Below the pieces are notes generated by a model. It worked only from the letters and a program-made list of their open reading frames with translations. It was not told the origin of the DNA and searched no databases. This document shows positions 1-13,558 of a stretch of DNA of 64,000 nt, piece by piece. Where the stretch lies: contig JADWOT020001132.1 in assembly GCA_036345935.2 (NCBI GenBank), forward strand, positions 1 to 64,000. The letters run 5' to 3'. Both the position numbers and the translations under genes were made by a program. Origin of the DNA: Taenia hydatigena. Its lineage: Eukaryota; Platyhelminthes; Cestoda; Cyclophyllidea; Taeniidae. Positions within the stretch are counted from its first letter, which is position 1. Every line of letters begins with the position of its first letter.

Positions 1-179
1 CAGTAAGGTGACCATGCACTGCCTTTTGTTTTTCAAGTCTTCACGATGGGGATTCGGTCAACCATGTTAACCTTTAATTTGATCTGTCAAATTGTAGTGG
101 CTTCCATTCATCTTCTGAACTTAAGGTGTCTTGGAGATTTTGCTTATCAATTTGTTTGTTTCATGTCAGTTGGAATGTC

Positions 180-2150
180 GTGTTGCATTCTATCCACCCT
201 ATTTTTGGAGGCGATAGCAGCCAATCCTCTACTTTTAACTCGGATAAGAGGCATCTCTCGTGGTACCGAACCAAAGCCTCTACCAAGGGGTGGACAAAAG
301 ATAAAGGTCCGCCCATTGACATCAGTCGCATCGACATGCGGGTGGGCAATATCGTGGAAGTGGAACACCATCCTGATGCGGACTCAATTTTGCAGCGAAC
401 GCTAGTTGCAGTTGCCTTTATTTTAGGTATCCTGCTGCCAAGGTGGCAGCATAGGAAAAGCATGGCGCTTGCTCATGCATTTTATAAGGACAGTTAAAAC
501 ATTTCGCAGGAGACAGTGCTAAATTCCTCGAGGTATCATGAGCAGCTAAATGATTGTTACATCTGGCTCATGGCAGTGAAACGTCATTTGGACATTTAAA
601 TAGTTAGTTTAATTCGATCCAAATTGTTTTAACTTTCACAAACCTGGTTCTTTGGCATTTAAAATGGTTGTCACTTGACTGCACGGTCAGCGGTCTCATG
701 CTCGTGTGCCCATTGAGAGGATGCATCGATTAGTGGGCATCTTTGTGCACAATCTCAAACCTGTCTAGATGCGTGGCAGCGAGTCACAGGGTATGCTGAT
801 GTGCGCCGCCAACACCGATGGTAGGGTGGAATCTATGGTTACTGAGGGTCCGACAGAGCCAGCGTTGGGTAAGTTAAAATCTACATTCTATTAGAGTCTC
901 GGGCTTTAGAGGTGTGCTGTCTATCGCCTCCGTTACATCTATATCAACTTAGGATAATTTACTGAAGGCTACGAGAATCGTGCCAAATTTCTAATGACTT
1001 TCCAATCTTGAAGTTGCATCGGCATTTGCTTTGGACTGATGGCTTGGGTTTTCAAGGAGCTTCGAAGCATTGTGAGACTTCGAATGGGCATTCAGGTTGT
1101 TCCTCGACTAGTAGACAATTCACCATAAGCCCATTTAGTATCTTAGGAGCTGTTTGCACAAGTGAGATAATAAAAAGTTAATTTTATGGTATTTCTTGGT
1201 CTCTCGGGTTTGGAAATCAAATGCTTTAGGAACTGTCATTATAAGAAGGGCTTCATTCTAACTCAAAGAAACGCTGCATGCCTGTAATGAAAATGATCGG
1301 TGGTTGCTGTACGTGTTTCGTCATTTATACCTCCAATTTTTTTTATTTTCGAAGTTTTGTTTTATGAAAGACCAGAAATGCACGAATTTCGTCATTAATG
1401 CTTGCGCATGTGTGGGACTAATTTCTTTTGTATATTCAAGCAAAAGTAATGAAATACATTGCACAACCTATGTGATCAATCAAAGAACATAATTCGCAAG
1501 TAAGGATCTACTGCTTTCTGAAGAATACGTGACGTGTTCATCCCTCTTTGCATGCATGCCGCATTCGCATCAGCACTGATGTAGGCGAATATCGGTGATT
1601 TAAGTTCTTTTGTTGCAACATTTGCCGATCAGGAGAACCTAAAGTGATTGCAAAATTCAAAACGTTCTGGAACATCCAGAAATCGAACAAGAAAAAAAAG
1701 CTTCTGGTGGGTTCGTTGAGGTTTCAGACGTCTGCTATAGCATGGATTGGTGCATTTGCAGTGACTGCGTGAAACACCTACCGCATGGAAGCGTCAGATG
1801 ATAAAATAGTGATTAGCGTCACCGCCATTCACTGCAGTAATGCACTTTGTAACTTTTAATTGCTTTTAGACCATAATTTTTCTTCAAGAATGGTGAGCAA
1901 TAAAGATACTCGCTCGTAAGAATTCAACTTTACTCAAGTAGCTCAACTCATTTTACTTCTTACAGGCCTTCCTTCTAGGCGAACCGGATGCTCAGCTTCA
2001 CCCCAAAAAGATAGTGGGGAGCAAGGGATGTCTGATGTGCGCGTAGACGGTGCGCAAATAGCCACTTACAAGGGTGTGTTCCAAAAGCTGAGGAACAGCT
2101 CCGATGCTGTCATCAAAGGCCCCACTTTGGTGGATGCACAGATCTCCTAG
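180..2150 (+). pseudogene. AIMP1: EMAP-II/AIMP1-type tRNA-binding domain, three decayed exons
   Basis: AIMP1 is a scaffold of the multi-synthetase complex; its C-terminal EMAP-II domain is an OB-fold that binds tRNA. Piece 1 (about 180-391) reads DISRIDMRVGNIVEV followed by HPDADS, the start of the domain. Piece 2 (about 680-868) reads VGIFVHNLKPV, then TAG at 766-768, then MRGSESQGMLMCAA, and ends at a GTAAG donor at 869. The family has lysine at the TAG position (AAG to TAG). Piece 3 starts after a TTACAG acceptor at 1976 with GEPDAQLHPKK, loses frame around 2010-2030, and continues in another frame with QIATYKGVF to a natural-looking stop at 2148-2150. The stretch between pieces 1 and 2 (family LYVEE...) is not visible. 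TyrRS has a similar C-terminal domain (MRGVESQGML), but GEPD and ATYKG favour AIMP1. One nonsense codon and one frameshift argue for a pseudogene, barring assembly errors. Confidence 0.72.
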
Positions 2151-5100
2151 GCAGAGCGTGTAATTCAATGTGCTCCTGTTTTTCTCAGTTCTTCGTACAA
2201 AGCAAAGGCAGTTTTGTGTCGAGCACTAGCGTCTGTTTCTTTTGATAGGTGGTATATTTTCTGTAGGAATTATAAGTGCAGAGATTTTGACGCAATTAGC
2301 AGTATGCATCAAAGAAAGCCGTGTAGTTAGATCATTTTGGCTCAAACTGACGAGCGTATATAGTAATTGGAGAATGGGCTGACAAATAGTCTTGCTTCCT
2401 ACAATACCCACCAACGAGATTACGGCTCCCTTGTTATGGCATGCCCATGATAGGTAGATCGGCTTGCAGAAAGATTTATCATAAAGCTTTAATAGTGGAC
2501 CAAGGGAAGGGAGTTCCAAAATTTATCGCAAAAATGGTTTTGTAGTTGGGAATGCTTCACAATCCAAGTGGCTGTAGGCCAAGGTTGATCAGCTGTAGCT
2601 TAAGGAATAGAAGCACGCGCTCATACTCGTTTTCGTGTGACATCACTTTGTTGGTGGTTCTGATCTACAGGATTACAAATAAGCATGTCTGATTGCAGTG
2701 CTTTGACGATGTAAGTCCCAAATTGCATGAGTCATTCGTTGGTAATTCGACCGATTCAGCGACAATAGGAGGAGAGACAAATGCGCACGTCTAAATGAGC
2801 TAAGATCAGTGGAGCAGAGGATATTGATGGCTAGATTACGTGTAAAATTCCTTATTTTTTCTTATCACTGGGGCTCTTGCGTCGGTTTGGGTTAGTACAG
2901 AATTGGCTGACGACGATAAAAATCTCAGGACTGCTGGTCCACTCTATCTCACTTTGCTTATCTGCTTCCCGCTTCATGCTATTGTCCTCTCCATTCACTC
3001 CCTACTGCTTAATTTTATTGTGCTCCCACTTCAACGTAACCCAGTCTGGATTCTAAATTAACCTTGGTTGCTAACGCATTAATTAAAGCGGCTTTCGACC
3101 ATTAATGATTTTCCGAAAAAGGTATTGTCTCTTGGGCTTAACCTATTCATAACAAGTGGCTTCATTTTGCGACAAAAGACATGGCACTGAGCCAAAGGAA
3201 TCCGCATGTTTGCTATCCTCCTTCCTACTTTCTACCTCGCACTTTTATCAGAATGCTTTGCTGAGCCGTTTCGGCAAATTCATTGGAACGTAGCGGTATG
3301 CAAGGCAAGTTATTGGATAATAATTGGGATTCTAACAGTCGATGACAGAAATTCTGAGGCTTACCAGTTGCACATTTGACCAGCTGTCTGAGGTTGTTGA
3401 TCTTTATTGAGCGGATATTCCTTGTGATGATGGGTTTTAGGCTGGACACCACCTTCAGCCTACACTAGTTCAGTGTACTAGATTGGGCTTTTGTCACAAA
3501 AGACAGTTAGTTGCACTAAAAGAAAGGGATTACATTAGTAACATGTCCAGTAGGAGCCTCGAATCCTCGACATCCACACTATCAGGACAATGCCTAAATT
3601 AATAGACAACCTCTCCACCATCAGTTACCTTCCTTCTTCCCCATTCTTCTCCACTCCCTTTACCACCACCTATTTCCCGCGCCTTTACCTTTTGCACTCA
3701 CTCCCTGACCCACTTTCGTCTCCAACACCTCTCCTCCAATCAGGTGCTATGCTTTGCCGCGGTGAGATATGGAATGATTCATGTGGTAGTTAGGGTGTGA
3801 CTGGATGAATTGGCGCATTTGGCATGCCTTTACTGCTGGTCACTCATACTACATTAGACTGACGGTGCGAATCTGTGAACTGATGGGTCGGTTCCAGTTC
3901 CGCTATTACCTGCACTGCATGCATAAGACAATCTTTATATCCTGCCGCAGACCGACATTGCACTTCTTATCATTATTTGGCATAAGCTTAAAAAAAACCA
4001 CCATCCTATTTATTTTCAAGTAGTCATGTAGGTGCTCAAGTGTTATCCTACTGCTCTCACATTCTAATTATTAAACACCACAAACTCACGAGTATGCAAC
4101 CGACGAGTTAGTTTTGCTAAGAACGTAGTATTCCTTCGTAAATCTAATGCATAACTCAGCCGCCAACATTTACAATTATGGCCTCTCTCACTAATTCAAA
4201 ACCACGAAGGATACGATTTCCCATTGATCGCCTACAAACTCTGAAATACAGAACCCACAGTTCATCAGCACTGTCTTCCGCATACATAATGCTGATGAAC
4301 TAGAGCTACACTTAAACCAATGTCAGCAATCTTTTGAAGGCAACGGCCTCACCTGCAAAGCGCTACCGTTCCAGACCCAAAAATAAATTCTCAAGGCCAC
4401 AACCCTATTTAATACTCCTCATCAAACTCTTCGCGTACCGCAAGTTCCACCAATTCACGACCTCACCCAACAAAGCAACATCAGCGTCATCGTTCGAGCC
4501 AAAAATTGAAACGTAGGCACCTCGCTCCTGGGATTTGGCAAGAAGCCTTGAACATTATTTACCGAGGCTTGGCTTATGAGCTAAAATGCCTGATAACTAC
4601 TTGTTATGCACTCAGTTTTCCAGTTATTGAGAAATATCTACACTGAACATTCATTTCACAACCTTGAATAGCAGTTTTTACGTGTTACCTCCGTTACTTC
4701 CCTTAGCAGAATTGCCAATGCAATTCCGCCTATAATAAATAGGGGAAGAAAAAGTACGTGTTGTTAAGGATTCTAAAATGGATGACATCTACTTAAAGAG
4801 TGGCATTTAGCAAGTTTGCTTTAAATGTTCTTGCTTCACCGCTTCTTATCTCAGAACTAGTGTAGCCAAAGATTTGCTGATATCAGCTTGCTTGAAAAAG
4901 AAGGACGCGTCTCTCATCAAATACTTTAAACTTATGCTACTCAAAGCATCACCACTCCTACTAACCAAACTAAGTGGTATTTAATTTTGGCGAAAGAAAA
5001 GAATTGTTAAATCCAAATCAGAATACGCAGCAGCTTATAATATCCTGAAAGGTATAGGACTCCGATCTTTTTTCTTCTAACAGCTTTCAAGGCCGTGTTT

Positions 5101-8100
5101 GGCCCAGTTACATGAGATGTTTGCCTGCAATATTGTCGCTGCATCAAGGGCTAGCTAATTCTGTCATTCCATAACTTCAAAATTAAGCATAAACCTGCGG
5201 CCTCAAATTCAATTCTGTTAGCCATATACCTGAAATATGGACACCCTGTGTACCCAATTTCGATGCCGCGTGAGGTCGAACTTGCCCATGGCAAAGTTAC
5301 TTTGCACTTAGGTAAATAAAGTAACTGCCAGCAATTTGTGCTTACAAAGGTGATCTTCCAAGTGACAAGCGGTATGCTCAAGCCATGTGACTGGACGAGC
5401 GCCATCAATATGTTCACCACCATCCTTAGCCAAATGGCATCATCCTCAATCAAATCATTTTGGGTGTGGATAAGCTGTTTGTGCGATTGGGGACCAAACC
5501 GATGTATCTGTTAAGACGATACAGTACAACCGACGGACGATAGCTACGGAGGTCACAATCGAAAGTTTGTAGCGTCTCTAATTGCTCTTTGACACTTCGA
5601 AATAACCAGCAATTTTGGAGAGGAAACGATATGAAAAATTCTTGTCAATTTGAAATTGAGGAGATCGACAACCGCGTCAAACAGGCGCAGTTGATCCTTT
5701 AGTATGAAGTTTTCCACATCAGCCCTGAAGTACCTCTAAACTACCATTTTTGACAAGGACCCGATCTTGAGCTTCCAAATATTGTTAACTCCGGACAATA
5801 ATTTTCGCCGCCCAAGAATCAAAACTGGTTCCTTAGATTCAACTATCATTGTAGCCCACAGCTCATCCTTTAAATTACTTGCCATTTAATTGTGGTGACC
5901 TGCTCGGGAAGGCTTTGGAGTGCTGCACAGAAAACCAAAACGAAAAACTGGAGCTTAAAAACCTCAATTTGTGAAATCGAGTTGCTGCAACAATTTCTAG
6001 CGGTTAATGGTTATGCGAAGAGCTCAAGCATATGGATAATAGTAGCCATCCATAAAGCGGTAAAGTAGAAACCAGAGCTACAAACCACCCAATCATGCAG
6101 AATTCTACTGATTCTGCTGTTGATTTAATTAATAGTAGTGCTGTTCGTCGCAAAATACGCCATAGGAAACTAGTCTCTAAGCATTTAGTTCAGCAAAAAG
6201 GTACTCGGGATCGCACCGTGTAAGTTAATAAAATTGCGGCACTTCCTATCCATGAACCTCTATTTCTTACACACCGGCCTTGTCTCACTGATCCAAATGC
6301 GCAGCATCGGAATAAAGTGAGATCCGATTAAAAGATGATAAATAGAACTCCCTGAATTCCCAACTGGTCGTGTGTTGCATTGAGGGCTGCTGAAATGTCC
6401 AGCAGTTATAAGCGCATCCAAATGCAATGGAGTGGTACACTTTCAGATAGATGAGCAACTGACTTACCTGAGAAGCAAACACGACACCAGAAATAGTGGA
6501 TTAAAGGCTTCGCCCACTAAAAATTGATCAGTAGCAGAATAAAAGGTGTCACGAAGACATGGAGAAGACAAGAATTTTAAGACGAGTGGTGAAGTACGGA
6601 ATAAAGGAAGAAAATGCAAAAGTGGCAGGGAGAAGTCAATCCCAAATGGTCACTATCTGACTGGAGAATGCCTCAAAGCAACTACAAGAGGTAGTAAACC
6701 CCAGAGTTCTCATTCCACTCAAAGCTAATATCAGGGCAGATAAAAACGAAAGCAAGTATAAGGTTCCATTGCCAGTGTTTGTGCAGTTATTTTGTTTCCA
6801 AAAGGCAGCCAACACAGCGTAATTCACTGCGAAATCAGGAAGAACGTGATCGGGAACGGTCCATTCGGCTGTTATTCAATACTTTGCATCATAAAATGTG
6901 CTCCTTTTATAATTAAAACCTTACGTGATTTACTATTGAAGTATTTCGACTTCCTTTCCCTGTTATCACACACAGAACACGCTCACTAAAATTTTGTCAA
7001 ACTTGCTGACATGCAGTCTAGCCAATGCGATTCATGGCTACGCGTTTGCAAAAGTGTAAACTCAGCATATCTTCATGCTTGGTTATTGAGATTCAAGCAA
7101 ATTAAGACTCAATCACTACCGCTCACTGATTGTGAAGTGACAGGTCAAGGCAAAAACAACAGAGGAGCGAATCTCAGTCAATCACCTTATATACACATAT
7201 ATATATGCCCCAGAATTATAGCACTAGTATATTCGGTCGCCTTGCAGGTCACTACGTAAATCAAGGCTAGTGGTCTATTTACCAACACTTTCGTTTGAAA
7301 CTGGACTGCAAAATTCACTCAATAAGTTTTATATTGGGCCGAGAATTTTGATTGATGAGATGCACATGTTGTGCAAACGCAATTCTTCGCTTGCGCACTC
7401 TTCTGTCAATGAAGTTACCTCAACTTTCGACAAAGCCAGGAAGACTTTTCTCGTCATTAATGGCATTTGCTAACGCTCCCACCATAGACATGTTTTAAAA
7501 TCTGGTTTATAGAGAGATTTAATCAAGCGTACAGCTTCCGTCAAAGCAAAGACGTAACAGATAAATAGTAAATTTTCATCTTGCTGACGGTTAACTTTCT
7601 TAGGTATGTCGCGTTAGGAGGATCAATGAGGCAGCTGTCATGAATCCCTAACGAGTAGAAATCATTTTTTACTCAATTGTCTATCTTAGGCAACAGTAAA
7701 CAAAAGAAAAACAGTCGTGAGACAAGAGAGACAAAGGCAGGAGTGGCGAGTCTAAAGTTCAGCGACAGCAACCAACTACATGGGAATAGAGCTGGCACAG
7801 TTGCATATCCTGACCACAGCTGAGATCTACGTTCGTGCATACAATAAGCCAAATGAGGCTTGCATACAAAGGCTGCGAATGGTGGTAGTGCGATTTCACA
7901 CAATTTTAGACTTCAAAGTCACTCTCTGAAGTAGAAGGGCAAAAAAGTTTTTACTCTTGGTATCCAATTTTTGCGGCTACCTCAAGGGCAATAATCGAGA
8001 GTGACTGTGCCCGAAGGAGGCTAAGCGGTTGATGATGAGAGAGTAAAAGAAAGCGAATGAGGGTGATTTGTTTACATTCGCCTTCATGGCTTTCTGACCG

Positions 8101-8982
8101 ATGCCTTCAATTATGGCCGCGATCAGATGCATCTCTTGTCTTAGTGTAACTTCGATGCACCATAAAGCAAGGTAAAATTAAGGTTTAAGTTCCTCGTTTA
8201 GCAAGGATTTTGTTAATTGGGCAGGCAAGCTTAACACTCTTTAATATCGTAAGTCAAACCCCACCTCCGCAATTTCAGGTTCCATTCTTCATGAAGGAAT
8301 ATTGTTTGCCCAACAGTATCCCGAACTGTGAAGCATGGAGCTTACTTCTATGATGTGTAATTCTTCTATGCAAGTAACTGGTGTAAGTAGAACTTGTTAA
8401 GCGAATTCTATGTTCTTAGCAATCAAGGTGTAAGGTGTAAGTTCAGAAATAGGGAGTCTCAATCGGTCAGGGACCCGAATTTCGAATGCAACATGTTTCG
8501 TTTGTTTATGACGCAACGTAATGCTGGCCGGAAATGACAAGTGCAGAGCAAAGACATCTTTAATGTACATAGGGTAAATATACATTTCAGGTTGATCAGA
8601 CAAAAGCTCAGCAACCGTTTTTTTTCATTTCTATACTTCAGAGGCCAAAAAGAATATTCTCACTATACCGGTAAAAATGATGAAGATATGGTTCAACCAT
8701 ACCAAAATATAATCCTTTAAAATGTTTGCTGCATCAAAACAAGCGAGTTGGAACACAGCACGAAGAAGTACTAGCTTAAGGCAAGGTGAATTCTAACCAC
8801 ATACCTTCTTTGGTTAAATTTATAGCCGAACACATAAGACAAATGTTCCTCTGCATCTAAATCATTCGCAATGCTGAGGACAGTTCCAGGCTATCCTTTG
8901 ATCACTCATTAATTCGAACACACTCGCTTTTGCAAGGTTTTGCGCGACTGGTCATTTCTACCGTTATAATGCATGGCAACAG
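2151..8982. other. Long stretch without a supportable gene
   Basis: Only short ORFs with no recognisable domain or paired splice signals occur here. The + strand is strongly pyrimidine-rich at about 3600-3760, and a short TA run lies near 7190-7205. A 100-codon open frame on the minus strand (5151-5453) looks like a chance ORF. I see no retroelement motif or RNA gene. Confidence 0.5.
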
Positions 8983-10298
8983 ATGTACGTATCATTTCTT
9001 ATTATTCATAAGCGTCACTTTAGGTTTTGCACACCCGAATAACGAGCATCGTGGTAGGTGTCGTTTATTTTGCATGCATTTCCTTATGCGTGTGAACATA
9101 CACATAAATGAAGGCTGTATCTGTGCTTAATTATTTATGTTTACGCATATTGAGTTCACAACGGGTTATTGATATGCAAAGTATAGCAAGAGGAATAACG
9201 CTAGTTTAATCCAAATGATAATGGGGTGCTTAATAAGCAGGCGAATTAGATGATTTGCGTCAAAGATTTTAGGTTCTAATTTTACGCATGATTGGCGCCT
9301 TTTAGCGTTCTTAGATGCATATTGCTCAATTTGTCTAACATGTTGCAGAACCTACGGGATGCTCTTACTACATCAAAGAGGTAAGAAAAATGGCAAAACC
9401 TCTCCATTATTCTTGCTTTGTGTCCTCTTATATTTTAAAACACTTCCTTTTAACCTCCAAATAGAATGGGATCACAATGCATGTTCCCTTTGCTTCATTC
9501 CATTCCCAAACTTCGGAGAACTTCTCACCCATTTCGTCAACGCACATATTTGTAAGTTAGCGTCAATTAACATCTGATAAAATTCTACGTGTGCGCTGCT
9601 CCTCAGGCGTTGTCTTGGCCTCAAGCACAATCTCCTTTTAAACTTACTCTTCATTATACGATACCTTAGCCCAAAGGAATGCAAACTCTGAAGTACGCTT
9701 TCGTTGCACGGAATGCTTTGCTGAACACCTAACGTTCGAAGCACTGTTAAGTCACATGCATTCACAGCATTTCCGTAAACCTTCTTTTGTCCATTTGACT
9801 TAGCTTGCAATGAATTCTTGAAACTTCTTGGCAGCATACGTTTTATAGCCATTTGGTCTGGAGTATTTCGTGGAATACGAGCATGCATTATTCGGTGAGC
9901 AAGATTTGTAGATTTTTATTGAGGATTATATATTAAGTTCTTAACTCATTGCTCTTGAACGATACTCGAGTAAGGCAAAAGCATTCAGTGCGCAGAGGTC
10001 ATGAGTGCAAATCGTGAAAGCTTTTATGCCGGATGGTCTGTATTTTGACAATAATCAGGTGCTGCTGGATGGATATGATACGGCAAGCATTGTATTTCAT
10101 TGCGCTGCATCACATCCCACTGGTAGCCTTGATAGTTTAGATCCTACCACAGTAATGCAACATGATTAATTATTAGGCATGTGTTCTATAAGCTACTGGG
10201 TATTCCATTAAGTTTTTTGTTACCTTTTAGAGTGTGGCGACGAGCTGCCTCCACATAGCATCCACGGATGCACACTTAGCTATGTGCTCTGCGAGTAG
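8983..10298 (+). CDS. C2H2 zinc-finger gene, plus-strand copy (exons 1-5, 5' end not found)
   Basis: Five exons join in one open frame: 8983-9053, 9315-9380, 9465-9551, 9670-9774 and 10231-10298 (stop TAG 10296-10298). Donors are GTAGGT, GTAAGA, GTAAGT and GTAAAC; acceptors end CAACAG, TCTTAG, AAATAG, CCTTAG and TTTTAG. Each of exons 1-4 carries one C2H2 finger. Finger 1 (8984-9049) is C-X2-H-X12-H-X4-H, with His where the second Cys should be. Finger 2 is YCSICLTCCRTYGMLLLHQR, and its last His comes from exon 3 (HQR-EWDH). Finger 3 is CSLC-X12-H-X4-H ending FVNAH. Finger 4 is RCTECFAEHLTF...HMHSQH. Exon 5 adds a 22-residue tail starting QCGDELPPHS. Introns 2 and 3 are 84 and 118 bp. Such fingers usually bind DNA, in the nucleus. 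Exon 1 begins in phase 2, so at least one upstream exon is missing. The same exon structure recurs on the minus strand at 33.8-34.7 kb. Confidence 0.68.
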
Positions 10299-13200
10299 GC
10301 TTGGACTCACCATAAGAAGAAAGCTTTTATTTGATACTTCCAGCCTTTCATCCTAAACATTGCTGCATGCAGGGGTGGGTTTCAATTTAAATGTTAAGAA
10401 TTCGGGTTGCATATATAAAATTGCGCAATGTTTGGAATGCATGCAACGTTGGGAAGATAGAACTTTAGAAAAAGTCATGACATTTTGTTTTTGGAGATTG
10501 GTTAACACAATATGGCACAAGGAATTTACCATTGTTCAGTAAAGCCAAACAATCGAATTCATAGTTCCTCACTGCAAAAATGGAACGATAAATTTGTCTC
10601 CAGATTCCTAATTTGGAGCTATGTCTAATAATAATAGCATGAACGAAGAATAGGCGGTGTCATTTTTATGCAACCTAGTCCTTTCACTAGTCAACCGAGT
10701 ACTTGCAGCGTCTCATGGTGATGATGATTGCTGGGAATGTAGAGAGGAATAAAGACGCTTTAGAGGTAATGATAGAATAGAGACATCGATCATTATCGTT
10801 GCGCGCACACAATAGCAGTTAGCGAGGAATAATGGGTTCTGAAAAGTGTGCCGACTGAGGGACAAAAGAAGAGTTGGAAAGGCTTAGCCAAAATTATGGA
10901 TTTAAAGGTGTCGCTAAAACAGATAACGAGAACTTTACATCCATCCGCCTTGCGCATTTAGCCGAATGAAAAAGGTGCGAGAATTTTACCACCAGTCAAA
11001 TGCCCGTAAGAGAAGCCTAATTTATTGGTACAGAGTCAAGATTAGGTAGTTTCTGCAACAAATCTTAACGAAACTTCGTGAGAGACTCATATTGTTTTCA
11101 AGTTATTTAATTTCTGCATCTTGGGCTGATTTTTGCGCCAAAACCGCTACTAATCGCTCGATAAGTAGCTAATATTCATTTTCACAATTATTAGTACGCC
11201 TTGGTGTTTTCTTTCTTTCTCTTCCTCTGTATTATAAAATGGAATTTGTATAAGGAACTACCACCCATTATTGCGAAAGGCTTATGCTTTGGCATCTGCA
11301 TACGCGTGATTTTTGACAGTTGAATAATCTTCTGGTAATCGTGCTTCAATCGTCCACTGCAAAAGTTAATACCTAATACAAAGCAAGGTATGTCAGATTA
11401 AGTCACAGATAGGGCCACTTTTTAAAGCTCGAAGGTAAAAGTGGTGATCATGCCAGAGTCAAATGCCTTAAGCATAAGAAATAATAACGACTGCTTGCTG
11501 ACCTGCTGACACCGAGATACTGTGCCAAATCTGCATTGCAGTAGACAGCTTTAACAGACAAAAGAATCGCGAGTTGTCACTGAGCGAGTCGATCAACGTC
11601 AGGCGGCTAGTCTTGGATCCGACGCATCAGGATGGCTTTTCTGTAAGCAACCTCCATGCTTAATCACCAATTTACTGGGTGCACTTAATAGTGGCCCTTT
11701 AAATGCTATGAGTATAGATCTCAATCAAAATGCGCACCATAAACGCCAGTCAGCATTCACTATCGGGCTTCTCAGACACTTACACCCTGTGCAATCTTCC
11801 AATGGATATTAGTTTACCAGAATTAATGCAATAAATATATTATTTTAGCTCTGTTAGACTAACTATGATTTTCTTCCACATTACGTTAAAAATGAGCGCA
11901 TAAAGTGCTCGGAAACGCTTAAAACAATAGCGTTTGATTTATTCATTTTTATGTACATGAATTTTATTACTCTACTTAGGAGCAATGTAAGTGCTATGCA
12001 ATTTGAATGCTATCCTCACTTGTTGTTTGCACTACCTAAATAAAGGAAGATAGGATTCTAATTGAATCGCATTTTAATTGCTCTCAGGTAGGGTACTACC
12101 TCAAGCAAGATGACGCCGCCTTACCTATCTTGCCGTATTGTCATGCATAAATAGAATACGGTGGGAAAACCATGTAAAGTGACTCTAGAAGCAATGTTTC
12201 GGACGAAGAAATAAATTTGTTTTGCTTATGCTACCTTGAAAATGAAAGGAGGCAATACACGGAGGCTATATGTGTTCTGCGTACAGTAGGGTTTAAGGTT
12301 ACTAAGAAGACCCAAAAAACAGTTCATCTGTCACGGTGCAGAGATAAGAGTCTGAAGTAGTTTTTACCCAATATCGGGAGCTATGATGACCCCTCACCTC
12401 TCTCGAGCTTCCTCCTTACCCCTCCTTCTGATCAACTTCCAAGGTCAATTACCACGTGTTTATTAGTCCTGCAAGAAAAACACGAGTCGATTCCTCTAGG
12501 GTCTTAATTTTTATTTAGATTATGAGATATTTCACCTAGTCTTTGGTAATCAAACTTTGCAGTCAGACTGTATCAGGCGCTTCGTTCTGTTTGGGAGCCG
12601 CATTGGGAAGACGAGAGATTGTTTTGACTATAGCGTGTTGCTATCGCTAGCCGTAGGAACACTGGCCTAACAGCAACAAGCCTCTTCAATGTGCTCGACC
12701 CTATTTGCGAATGCACATAAGTAATCCAGAGACTTGACGTGGTGGAGAAGAGACTGGTTAAAAGCACCCTCCACTCTCTATCTTATTTAGGACAGACCTA
12801 CATTCAGGGTTTTCAACAGCCCTAATTATATTATGCTAATACGCAGCAGAACTCAAGTGATTTAAGTCCATTAGATAAAATGTTTTTAAGGATTACAAAT
12901 AAACTATTAGAGGATTTATGACGCCGACTGAGGAGACTTGCATACGTCTAAATGCAGCACTGCGTCAAGAATGTGTGGGAGGCCTAATGCGAAAACAAAA
13001 GCTCATACCATTTAACGCCAATGCAAAATGGCTGAAAATTATTTCCCTTTTACCTGCTTCGTTGCTATCCATGCTCTACTGTGCTGTCATCAAATGCACA
13101 TGATTAGATTTTTGCCGTGAGAAATGAAAATGATGATGGACCACAAGGTAACCTAACCACTGCCTCGGCCCGCCTTTGCGTAAGCCAATCAGCTGCAAGT

Positions 13201-13418
13201 GTTTTTTTTTGCATCGGATTTAATGCTTAGCCAATTCCGAGGACGGCGTTCATCAGGGGATGGCAGTGCTGCCGCAGCATAAAAACCAGCAAAAGCCGGG
13301 TTTACTTGTGGCGAAACAAAGCAAATTAAGGCTAACTTTGATCGCATTACCCCCTTTTCTTTATTAGAAATGCTTACATCAACAAAAGGATAATCTTGCC
13401 AATGGACACCATGTAAGC
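10299..13418. other. Gap without a supportable gene
   Basis: An open frame at 10360-10542 contains a C-X2-C pair (CLEC) but lacks the histidines of a finger and has no clear splice sites. The rest is AT-rich sequence with frequent stops in all frames and no recognisable repeat. Confidence 0.4.
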
Positions 13419-13558
13419 AGCACTGGCAGCAGAACAATTAGCAGTGGCGTCGTCGCAATCATGCGCAGTGCGAACGATCAGTACTTCAGCAACAGGCTCA
13501 ACTGGCCACTCATTGACGGTGGGAATATAGAGACGCGGAGGCAGCTGCCTCGCAAGTG
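13419..13558 (+). CDS. Possible exon, unidentified protein
   Basis: One frame is open for 46 codons and runs into a good GTAAGA donor at 13559, ending in phase 2. The peptide contains NDQYFSNRLNWPLIDGG and ETRRQLPRKW, which reads like real protein: mixed polar and aromatic residues, no low complexity. The only visible acceptor, TTAG at 13438-13441, has a weak pyrimidine tract. No family is recognised and no partner exon in the right phase was found. The open frame just downstream (13603-13818) does not fit the phase. Confidence 0.25.

Noticed and set aside
3540..3590. GAGCCTCGAATCC, resembling a reversed tRNA T-arm; a similar GAGCCTCGAACTC lies near 16630
   Set aside because: Neither has a box A at the right distance or pairing stems, so I do not call a tRNA or SINE.
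9472..9888. 138-codon minus-strand ORF, one of the longest in the window
   Set aside because: It is antisense to two well-supported finger exons; the plus-strand reading explains the openness.
10360..10542. Open frame with C-X2-C (CLEC) downstream of the plus-strand finger gene
   Set aside because: It has Met, not His, at the first histidine position and no second His in register, and no paired splice sites. The gene model ends with a stop at 10296-10298 before it.
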